Assembly (NCBI GenBank): GCA_002964805.2 | Contig: PUDQ02000016.1 | Span: 744,001-808,000 of the forward strand | Source: Trametes villosa | Lineage: Eukaryota > Basidiomycota > Agaricomycetes > Polyporales > Polyporaceae | Direction of reading: 5' to 3' | Length of the DNA: 64,000 bases | Shown here: positions 11,280 through 21,527 of the stretch, in pieces | How the letters are laid out: each line of letters opens with the position of its first letter | Numbering within the stretch: the first letter of the stretch is position 1 | The notes under the pieces: generated by a model | What the model was told of the DNA's origin: nothing | Seen by the model: only the letters and a program-made list of their open reading frames with translations | Database searches by the model: none | Translations under genes and position numbers: made by a program

Positions 11280-14200
11280 ATGCCCCGGTTTCTGAACACC
11301 TGGACGGGGGAGTTCGAATGGTACAACGATCCTAGCCAAGTCCGGTACGCCATTCTGTCTCACGTTTGGAGAACACCCGAGGAAGGTGGCGAGCAGACCT
11401 TCGAGGACGTGCGGAAGATTCAGGAGGATGTGAAAGCTGCACGGGAGAACCCTGGAGGACCCTACCCCAGCCACTGGCCCGTCTTCGACACCATGAACGC
11501 ACCCTTTCCTCGCGATGTCGACGGGATACTCTCTGACAGCACACCCCCCGCCGTCATATTCGCCCCCGAGTCCCCGCTCTCAGACAAGATCAAGGGCCTC
11601 TGCAAGGTCGCACGCGACGACGGTTTCGACCTCGTCTGGAACGACACGTGCTGCATCGACAAAACGAGTAGTGTGGAGCTTTCGGAGGCCATCAACTCGA
11701 TGTTCGAGTGGTATCGACTCTCGGATCTCTGCTACGTCTACCTTGCGGATGTTCCTGACGACGACAACGTGGGCCACTGTGGTTCCTGCTTTTGTTTCAG
11801 CAAGTGGCATACGCGCGGGTGGACGTTACAGGAGCTCCTCGCACCGTGGCGCATGAGCTTCATGACACAGACGTGGACCTTCTACGGAACGAAGATGGGC
11901 CTTGTGGGAGTCCTATCTGTCACAACGGGGATCGATGCCGACATTCTCTCCTGCCAGGCCTCCGTCGACTCGGCGAGCGTTGCACAGCGGATGTCATGGG
12001 CCTCATTACGGGAGACGACCCGCGTTGAAGACAAGGCGTACTGCTTGATGGGTCTCTTCGGCGTCCATATGCCCACCATCTACGGCGAGGGCAAGGACGC
12101 GTTCCTCCGTCTCCAGGAGGAAATAGTTAGGACCATCCCGGACCAAAGCGTCTTTGCCTGGGGGAGATCGCGCACTCTGGATTATCAGCGTGCCTGGAAG
12201 TTCGAGTTCTTCCTCTCCGGTCCTCGTTCCGCTCTATTGGCATCATCTCCGCTCAACTTCGAACATCATTCTATCCAGCTACTTCCCCCCAGCGAATTCG
12301 CATCGCGGCTCCACCTCAAAGGGATTCAGGACGTCCCACCCATACACTGCGTCTTCAATCCTCAAGGCGCCCGCATGCGGATGCTGTGTCTCAACTTGAC
12401 GGAGCTACCACCAGACATCCAGGCCGTCCTACAGGGAATGCGCCCCAAGGATGCGTGCGAGCACTGTAAACGGCGTATTGGGCCGGACAAACTGGCCTTG
12501 CTACAGTGCGAAGACCACGAGGGTCGTCTCGTTGCTCTCCCTCTTCATACGTCGACCGCGGCCCTAGACGAGAGCGGGTGTGGTTTCCCTATTGGCACCT
12601 CCATGCGACGCGACTCAGACCCATGCGACAAACGCCACGGATGCATTCCTTTCCACTTCGTTCTGGTCAGTCGGGAGGATCTCACGAAGATTCTGCAGTA
12701 CACCAACTTGGAGGCAGCGGATGTGTCCATCCGGCATCACAAAACGCGACCCTCGAAACCAAAGTTCATGCAGCGCATTGACTCCCTACCCCCTCTCAAT
12801 CTCTGGCCCGAGGATCCCACGAATGACCTCACATTTTCCCTTGCACCCCTTAGCATCAGAGAGCTACATGCGCTCGGTTACAAGGTCTCTCCTTTACGGA
12901 TCGTGCGCAAGGAGGGCGAGAGGAAGCAGGTGGTCCTAGAGATGACTCTAACTCTCCAGGACTGGGACCCGCCAAGGAGGTGCAGTGATAGAGGGTACCT
13001 CCACTTCCGGTTGCGCTTGTCGCTTGTGAAACCACTGGCAGCACCTCGGGAACACTCCCGGGCCGACGACTCGGACAGTCGTATAGAGGCCTGTTTCAAC
13101 GTGGTCAGTACTGGTCGCGCTGTTCCTCGTCCCGGCGCGAGTCAGTCCTCGCTAGGCTCCACCCACTCAGCTGGTGCAGATGACGACGAGGAAGCACCTG
13201 TCACCGAGAGCATCGGGGCCGAGCAGCGTGACTCGGTCCCCTCCTATGATCCCGGAAACCGGCTCACCTTCGTCTGTGCCGAGAGTTCCATCCCCTCCCG
13301 TCCTAGAAGGCCAGACCGGCGTCGACTGCTGCGACTCTGTCTGGAGCGCCACCCAGGCTGCCCAAACTCAGTTGGCCACGCCACGAGCGTGTGGCTGATT
13401 TTGGAGATCGGCGCCGAGTATGGTGGCTCTTCCGACACCCAGAGCACAGACTCGAGCGACTCAGATGACACGACGATATCGGAGGATACGGAGACCACAC
13501 CCGAGACTGAGGCTTCAGCCTCTTCTGTTGTCACCCAAGACGTTCGCGCGGACGCCGAGGAAACAGGCATGTCTTCCAACGATGACGAGTCTTCCGCTGA
13601 GGTGAGTCCGCGTTTGTTCTACCGATACGCAATGCGTCAACATGTGGCCCTTATAGACAGTAATGCCACTGGTAAACCTCGCCAACGATGCGGCGCCCTC
13701 CAAGTCCGAGGACACGGCCGAGTCGCATGCCAATGCCACCCAGGGATTGCTCTCCACACGTCCCACCGTATCAAACATCAACGGCGCGCGACCGCACGCA
13801 GAAAACGACGTCTCCGTCGTGCTCCAAAACATAGTGTCGGAGGTTGACTCCCTTGTGCCAGTGTACTCGGAATCTCAGGCAGCCCCGCACACCATGTCTC
13901 CCTCTGGTTGCACGCCGCCAGCCTCCGCATCACGTCTCTCTATCTGCAGCGTTAAAACGTCACAGAGTAGTAGCCTTGTTGTTGCTAAAAGTGCTGCCGA
14001 CGACTCTGCCGCCCATCACGCGATTGGCCTGGCTGACAATACTTCTGCAGATTTGCGCGCTGCGTCTCTCCATGTTACCAGTAGCGTAGCCGCAGGTGCG
14101 CTAGGTCCACGGGTACGTCTTTCTGGGCATCGTAAGACACAGTGACTTGCCAGACGACGCTAACATTCATTGTATAGCGCGGCGCGTCCGACGAGCAAGA

Positions 14201-14742
14201 ACGCACTGCAATCGAAGGCGACGCGCGAGCTCCAGACCACAAGTCCCATGCCACCTTACTCTCCCACGAGACACAAAGTTGCACGTCGCCGACCGTGGGC
14301 TTTCACGACACACCCTTGTCCGTCGGAGCTCAAGGATCATCCACGACCATACCTCTTCCCTCCGCCCGAGCGGACGCGTGCTCAATTTCTGGACCCATTC
14401 ACAAGGATGAAGAAGACAACCATAGCTTGTACGCCAGACAACACGTCGTCGACGCGCTGCGACGCGAGAACGAGGACTTGCGGACTCAAATAGCCGCGAT
14501 CGCTTCGCAGAACGCCAGCCTCTCGTCCCAGATGGCTGAGGTGCTCTCACATCTTGATCGCCCCCGGACCACTCCGCCACCAGGTAGGCCAAAGACTCAG
14601 CTTTGTGAATAGAACTGCGTTGCCTTTGCTGATGCTAAGAACCATTTCAGCCCCACAGTCGTGGACACGACTTCGGAGAACTGTTCGTCGAGGGATTTCT
14701 CCGTTCCACGCTGCCGGTCAGGGGAGTTGCATCATGATGTAG
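11280..14742 (+). CDS. HET-domain protein with coiled-coil C-terminus
   Basis: Exons are 11280-13601, 13657-14112, 14178-14583 and 14651-14742, about 1091 residues; introns are 55, 65 and 67 bases. The start is chosen because MPRFLNTWTGEFEW is the usual opening of basidiomycete HET proteins. The HET domain covers about residues 20-190, with RYAILSHVW near 22-30, WNDTCCIDK near 120 and RGWTLQELLAP near 179. HET domains act in fungal self/non-self recognition (vegetative incompatibility) and cell death. The middle holds no recognised repeat or NACHT domain. The region after residue about 700 is acidic and Ser/Thr-rich, and the third exon has a predicted coiled coil (VVDALRRENEDLRTQIAAI, then heptads). 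Two acceptors, 14650 and 14658, give two tails: the one used here ends in CIMM, a CaaX-like end, while the other continues to 14897. The F-box gene lies downstream on the same strand. Confidence 0.82.
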
Positions 14743-14897
14743 GCCGGGTCCCGGAGCGGCGAATATTTAAGTGTATACGTGGCGATACTGCTTCGCTTGA
14801 TTCGGCCTTGAAACGAGCTCTACATCACGAAGGACTCAAGTTCAGCCGTCCATACATTTGTCCGTGTCCGAAGGCCTTTGGCCGACTCGTTGGGTAG

Positions 14898-15393
14898 TGC
14901 CGCGACGAGATGCAAGTCAAACGTCCAAGGTAGAGTTAGTTGGTGTCCGTCAGTGACTAGATACTACTCAGGCTTGCGCCGTACGTATATCGAAGTCAAC
15001 GTTCATCGGTCTTTAGCTCCTAATCAACCGCGCGCCACTCTGCTGCATCATTCGCGCTCGACGTTCGCGTCAACGTTCGCCACCTTGCGCGCGCGCGAAT
15101 GTCACAAGCCACGCGACCGTGATCATTGGCGGTCTGCTTCGGAAGCGACGGCCACGGGCGGCCAGGTTTGGCGCGCAGACCCGCCACGATGTTCTGCGCC
15201 ACTATGTCGTCTTGAACAACGACTACCGTCTCCTGTTCATTCGCCTCACACCTCATCGCCCCTCTGTTACAATGCCTCACGAAAGAGAATTAGACACGAC
15301 AATCATGCCGGCAACTTGCATGTTCCTCGACGGACGACCCGAGCCGCAGCGAAGGCCGCTCAGACTGAGACAACGCTGGCAACGTCAAGCGTG
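14898..15393. other. HET to F-box intergenic; possible lost F-box start
   Basis: A frame contiguous with the F-box gene reads VPRRTTRAAAKAAQ at about 15325-15365, a basic opening resembling the N-terminus of sister F-box proteins, but it has no nearby in-frame ATG. The closest ATGs (15270 and 15306) are in another frame. Confidence 0.35.
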
Positions 15394-17968
15394 ATGGCGG
15401 AGAAGTCAGCACTTGACGTTCCTGAGAAACGAGGACGCAGTGCTAAAGCTACACCGGAGACTTCGAAGCGAATCGTGCTCAAAGGCCGTTTGCGAACGCT
15501 GCCGGACATCGCCATCGAGGTCCAGCTCATGGTGAGTAACCGAACGACCTTCGTATAGCTCGGATCGTGGACAAAGACCTTTTGTAGATCTACAACCACC
15601 TCGAGTCGAGAGATCTGCATCATCTCTCACGCACCTGCAAGAAATTCCGCCAATTTTTCTTGAACCGGACGCTGAACGAGCCGCTTTGGGCGCGGGCGCG
15701 GAGGAACGCAGGAAATCTCCCAGAGCGGCCGCCGTTCATGAGTGAGCCGGCATTTATACACTTGCTCTATACGCCGCATTGCCATGTAAGTCTCCTGTTG
15801 CTCTGCATGTAGCTGCATTAACTGAGAAGCCGGTAGCATTGCGGTGCGCCCAGTGTTCGCGCAATTGTAGAAAATTGCTTCATTCGCTTGTGCTCAAATT
15901 GTCTCTGCGCTACGTAAGCCTTTGATTGGTGAGCGGCAAGAAGTGGGGCCTGATCGATGGTTTAGGACGATGGACCTGTGCGAAGCGAGGGACGAAGCCC
16001 GCAAAGTCGACAACTCCTGGGCGTTCTACGAAGTATTTTGCAGCAAACGAATCGGAGACTACCTCCCTATCATACACTCCAAGTACGTTTCACTCCACGT
16101 ATGATTCTTCAGTCAATCTTCCCTCACGTCCTCCCCATGCACGACAGACGCAGCCGTGTACCGAAGGAACACGTTGAGGGTCTCCTTGAACAATTCCGGG
16201 CGCTTCCGAAGCCTTTAACCGCGGACGCTAGAGGGGCAGTGTTCAAGTTCGCTGCGCAGGTTCAGCGCAATCGTGCCATGGTATGTACGCTTATGGGTTC
16301 TGACCTCAGGCCACCCACTGAGCTTCTGTTCTACGCTAGTACTGGCACGCTATCCAAAACTGGTTTGAGCACCAGGAGGAGCACCGGAAAGCCCGACTCA
16401 AAGACGGTCGCAGCCAGCGCTTCGAGATGTGCGTTCGCGCTGAATGCATCGAACGACTTCACTAACCCGGCCGCACTAGGATCCTCGCCCGCCTGCGCGA
16501 GGATGGATGGGACAAAGAACTCACTTTTCTAGGCGACGAAGGGATCGAAAGGATGGCAAAGCTACCCGTAGTACGGCAGTCGTCGAAGCTGACGGAAGGA
16601 GGTGAGTTCACTATCTACTGCGAGTATTACTTACTGAACACTAGGAGCACAGCGTGGCAGAAGGTGCTTGCGGCACTAGACGCATTTTTAAACGATACGC
16701 GAGCGAAACGGCTCGGCAAAGAGCGCAAGGACGCTCTCCGCGCGCGTTTTAGTGCGCTCGAAGACGCGCTCGTGGCACACTATGTCACCCTCCCGCGGAA
16801 GGCACGCATGGACTGCCGCCCACAGTACATCGACTTCGCGTTCGAGCCCGAGTGCCGTGCGATCGTTGACGTGCCCACGACCGAGACGGTCACCGCCGAT
16901 CATTTTGCCCCTATTCTACCCGAGCTGACATCGCGTTGGGAGGCCGACGTTAAGCGACAGCTCTCTGAATACATCCGGCCTCTCCTCGGCGACATCGTCC
17001 CAGACGTCGATGTGCTCGAGCTCGCGATAGCGTTCTTTCCCTGCGAGAACATCTCGTATTGTCATCCCACCACCACCCCCCTGCGCTACCCGGCAATCCT
17101 TACGCACAAGTGTCACCATACCAGCAACGGCTTCCGCACCGCCAGCTGCACAAGGGAGAAATATGATGGGGAAGACGCATACACTCGCACAACACAGGCG
17201 CTGGGGTCGGAGTATTGGACCCAAGACTACGAGCGCGGCTACAGCTCGCTTCAAATTTCAGTCCCGTTTCACTTGAAGTTGACGCGACAGACCGACTTTT
17301 TTGCAGCTTGAGTGGTGGACACGATGCGCGAGATCGTCTCTGGCATGGGCCTCGATCCTGCGCGAGCGACGTTTGAGGAGATGGAGCAGCGCGACGTGTG
17401 GCTGCGATGCGTGGAATGTGAGAGCAGAGACCCGGCGGCCGCAATCTACGCTTGGTCATGGAGCGGAGCGGTAGGTTCTCTCCTCTTCAATCCACGCCGG
17501 AACATCGCCGCTAACCGTACGTGACTGACCCCCACATCCATAGTACATCCATGCCACACATCACCGACGGTCGTGGACGGCGGACACCCGTGAAACAGAG
17601 TGGCGGCGCGCGGACGAGGAAGACATGGCCTGCGTGCGAGAGCAGCGGGCGTCCCACCGCGTGAGCACCTGGGGCTCCGACTTGCTGTGGTGTTGCACGT
17701 TGTGCCCTGCGTTCAACACGAAATCGCACTCGGTCATGGCGGCCCATCTGCTAAGACATGTGCGTAATCTCTAGATGCGTTTGGGGTGGGGCGATCGTGC
17801 TGACGACGTCGGGGTGGTAGGCACGATGTCGCGGATCTCGACGAAGCGATGCGGGATGGGACGATCTACCTGCATCCGTCCATAGACACCTCTCGCGGGC
17901 GAGTGGATGCCGTTCTCCGGGACCGCATTGCGCGCCCGAAGGCCAAAGACGGTGTCGTCAGCTCGTGA
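15394..17968 (+). CDS. F-box protein with Cys/His module, interrupted by an in-frame TGA
   Basis: Exons deduced: 15394-15531, 15588-15785, 15837-15913, 15966-16082, 16148-16280, 16340-16428, 16480-16601, 16653-17470, 17544-17759 and 17821-17968. The F-box spans the first intron (LPDIAIEVQLM, then IYNHLESRDLHHLSRTCKKF). It is followed by PPFMSEPAFIHLLYTPHC and a cysteine cluster (CHHCGAP, then LCSNCLC). This is a large mushroom F-box family; F-box proteins recruit substrates to SCF ubiquitin ligases. A second Cys/His patch (WCCTLCPAF...HSVMAAHLLRH) lies near the end. Two oddities are present. TGA at 17309-17311 lies in the exon frame, and no intron with matching phase removes it. The last exon needs a GC donor or a shifted border to keep HDVADLDEAM in frame. 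The gene may be a recent pseudogene or my splicing may be incomplete. Confidence 0.6.
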
Positions 17969-18386
17969 AGATCCCGGACGCTAGGAAGTCTCGCGACGTA
18001 ATACCCGCCAGTGCGCACGCACTTTGGGTAGTTTGCCAACGCATACATTCTTGGGGGCCTTCCCCAGTTGGGGAACTACGCGGATTACTTGTTGCAGCAA
18101 TGCACCGTTCCTTTTGCCTTGCAATACAACTGTGTTTAATCTATGCTGTCAGTTAACGCAAGCTGAGGGACGTGCTATGCTCGGAGCCAGCCTGGGCGCG
18201 CACAGCGTGCAAGTGTTCGGCCCGCGTCACTCGCGGTTACTCCTACATGTCCTTGACATGTTCGGGCACGCTCTGTCCGGACTTCGCCCGGCAGATCTAA
18301 GATCTCTGTTTCGGCGTCTTGGTGCTCCTCCCCACGTTCTCGAGCTCCGCCTGACTTTGGACCTCCCCACTTTCCCACTAACGACC

Positions 18387-19600
18387 ATGTACCCCAGGTC
18401 CAATTCTCGCTCAGTCGCAATTGGAGACCAGGCCATAGTGCTCGGCGACTCCTCAGAAAGTGACGGCAGCCTGCAGATGGTGCCCAGCCTCCCTATTGAG
18501 CTCCAGCAACTAGTGCGTCTTTGATCTCCAGGAGGCCTCCGAATCGGAGGCACAGCTCTACAGTAGGCCCTTCGAGGAACTGATTGAAAGTCCTTATCCA
18601 TAGATATATAGCTACTTGCAGCCGAGGGACTTATTGTACCTTGCACGCGCAAGCAAGAGCCTGCGAGCCTTCCTCCTGGCTCAAGCCAACGTCTTTCTGT
18701 GGGAGACTGCGCTGCGCAATGAGCCCAAAATGCCTACACGCCCGCCATTCCTGGATGCGCGCGCATATGTACACCTGCTCCTTTCCCCGCACTGCCGTGT
18801 ACGTCTACTTTGCGCTCTCATACGTCACGTTCGCTCAAAAGCAGCAGACCCGCGGATGCCCGAAAACCGGGGCCATCCTCTACGGCTGCTTTGTGCGCTG
18901 CTGTTCACAGTGTCTCGGAGAGAGGTACGCACCTGCGCAATGTCTGCGTTATCATCATCCCGCTGACGTAGATGCCAGGACGATATATCACGCTGAGGCC
19001 GCGGAACAGGCGGTCGAGTTAGATACGAGATTGGCTGCAATATTTCGTCTCGGGTGTCTAGGACAATACTTCCCCGTTCTCCACCGATCGTCTAAGTGAG
19101 CACCGTCTGACTTTCACTCGTATCTCATCCCATTGAGCTAAACCATCTCCGCCGGACACCCCAAACCCGCTGACAGTTTGAACGCCTACCTCTATAGAGA
19201 GCACGTTGTCTCCGTCCTCGATAGCTTCAAAGCACTTCCTGTGCCCGTAACCGACCAGGCGTTTCGCGAGTTTGAACAGCGCCTCAAATCCGACTGGGGG
19301 AGCCGTGAAAGGGTACGCTCTGCTGCGGCATACATCCCACATTATGTTCTACTGACCGCAACGTCTGGTGAGTGTAGTACGCTCGCGACCTTCAAGCATG
19401 GGAGAAAGGCGAGGGGCCACGGGCTGCGCAACACCAACGGCTTCAAGAGTACGTATCCACTTCCACCGAGATGACGTCAGGTCTTGAGTCATTCGTAGCA
19501 TGCTTGGTCTGGTGGGAAGCTTCGGCGCGCAAGAGCCCATCGCGGCTCCACCCAACGTCCCAGGAGTTGTGCGCGGCCAGATTTGGCGCAGTGAGCGTAC
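18387..19600 (+). pseudogene. Truncated sister F-box gene
   Basis: Exons 18387-18512, 18604-18798, 18842-18924, 18979-19095, 19177-19312 and 19378-19448 join in frame, with an uncertain last exon near 19499-19600. The parts match the upstream F-box gene in order: PSLPIELQQL, then SYLQPRDLLYLARASKSLR, PPFLDARAYVHLLLSPHC, a Cys pair (VRCCSQCLGE), YLYREHVVSVLDSFKALPVP and YARDLQAWEKGEGPR. After about 19450 the similarity fades, and the long C-terminal half present in the neighbour (about 400 residues) is missing. A short functional F-box protein is possible, but a truncated duplicate fits better. It arose from, or alongside, the upstream tandem gene. Confidence 0.55.
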
Positions 19601-20127
19601 GTTTCATTCACATATGTATCCTAAACATGAACACGCGTTGACATCACTACGCAGGCACTGCTGGTACGACCGCCACGATATCCCGCGGCAGTGTTGTAAC
19701 TAAGTACGCCCAGCATCGGAGACTCCGCCGGTCGTCGTCAAGAGCCCCAAGAACCCTTCACGCAAGGCTCGCAAAACCCGCGCCGATGTCGTCGCGTAGG
19801 CCGACTGTGAACTTACACTGGTACCCACATTCGTTACCGCCCCTTCCAGTTCCTCAGTTGCTGCGGTGATCTCACGCTTGCCCTCGTCAACGAAGTAACA
19901 CATTGCTCGCAGTGTTCGGTCATGTACTGTACAACCTATCATCCTTCTGCTTCCGCCATGTTTCACGTCCAAAATAGTAGGCCCGTTCAGCGACTGCGTG
20001 ATACACTCGACCTCTCCCTTCTCCTCAAGATGCAATCGCACTGCCAGCCTATGTTGAATGCAAAAAAACATCTAGATGTGGCCGCCTTTGCTAGTATGTG
20101 TGGACCAACTGATTAGTGCAGCGAGGT
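19601..20127. other. Unassigned stretch between F-box and regulator relics
   Basis: A 123-codon minus-strand frame at 19700-20071 has no recognised domain. Nothing else is supported. Confidence 0.3.
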
Positions 20128-21527
20128 CTACGCGCACGCAGCGTATATGCTAGGGAGAGTGTCCGGCGGGGCGAACGGCGCGCAGGGTGCTGTGGAGGGC
20201 GAAGCGACGGTGCGGGGCGCGAGTGCTTGCAAGTGCGGCGGCGCGAAGGGCGAGTCGTTGGAGATGTCCATCGGGACGTGCTGCTGACTCTGGTTCACGA
20301 ACGAGATCGAGGCCTCGGACGGGAAGAGGGAGAGGTACTCCATGAGCGACGGGTGCACGCGCGACATCTGCTCCTCCACGTTCTGCGGGAGCGGCGTGCC
20401 CTCGGCGTCGATGCCGTGAGTGTAGAGGCGGTAACAGGGGATGTCGCGGTGGGCGTCGTCGCGTTTGAGTCGCGTGGCTTCGTGGGCATGCGCATGCGCT
20501 TGCGCGAGAGGACCTTATTCGTGAGTACGCGCGTCTGCCCGCCGAAGATCGCGAGCTCGTCCTGGAACTGGTCTTCCAGCCCGCCAATGTGCAGCTGGAT
20601 GTCGAGCGATGGGCTCATGTGCAGGTTGCGGTACTCGCTGAACGCCTTCAGCGCGCGATCCTTCAGATTCCGCAGAATCGGCTGTAGGAAGATCGGTCAG
20701 CAGACGTGCGGTGCGCGCGGGATGGGAGGAAGGACTGACCAAAGCTTGCCGCGCGCGCGGACTCATCGACGCTCCGCGCTCAAAGAAGTCGACGGCGAGG
20801 TCTAGGGCGGTGAGAGCGCTTGGCGCCATCGTCGCGCTCGGAGAGCACGTAGCGGTGCTTCCTAAGATAATCTATACGTGCGAAGATCTGTGATCAGCAC
20901 AGAACCTAGGAGGAGGCGGGCGCGACCATTCAGACGCGTATTTGCGGTAGCGGCTAATCCATCGAAGAGGTGAACAGAACACGTACCGCGGCGGAGAACG
21001 CATGCGTCCACATGCCCCAGAAGCGGCTGCAGATTTCCGGGCTGTGGGGATCGACGAACGCGTAAGAGTTAAATTCACGGCGATGATGTGAGAGGATAAC
21101 GCCGGATATATGCGCACCTGCGATTCCAGTGATGCAGGAAGCTGCGAAGGAGGATAGATGCACACCGGTTCGCGGCGAGGAAGGAGGGTGCATAGGGGCT
21201 CGACAACGGGTTCGAAGGGTTATCGAGCAGAGCCTGGGCAAAGAACGTGCGGTGTATATGGATCATCGCTGCGTGCGTATGTGCATGAGTCGGGTGTCGC
21301 TGAGGGATGAGCGCAGCGGACGTACTGATGCTCCGGAAGTGCGAGAGGAAGAATGATGTGCAGACGACGGCGGGGTTGCTGTAGTTCGCCTCGTCCGAGC
21401 GCAAGTAAAGGCGCACGTTCTGGACTCGGGAGCGACGTCGGCTTGACCTTGCTGTCAAACTCCAACACCAGCGCGTACGAGAGCGGCTTCGCGGCTTGCA
21501 TGCCATCGATCACGCCCGCGTATACGT
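20128..21527 (-). pseudogene. 3' half of a duplicated Zn2Cys6 regulator
   Basis: On the minus strand this matches the C-terminal half of the regulator at 42456-46073 exon by exon. The order is YAGVIDGM...LEFD, then NVRLYLRSDEANYSNPAVVC, FVDPHSPEICSRFWGMWTHA, MAPSALTALDLAVDFFERGA and MSPSLDIQLHIGGLEDQF, then HPSLMEYLSLFPSEASISF. Breaks are seen: extra bases after the KVKPTSLPS equivalent (about 21410-21425) shift the frame, a short deletion near 20400-20415 removes an Ala/Ser stretch and shifts the frame again, and the last roughly 110 residues are absent. The zinc cluster and the first half of the regulatory domain are missing. The upstream edge at 21528 joins directly to P450-derived copy C. 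It cannot encode a DNA-binding factor. Confidence 0.8.
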
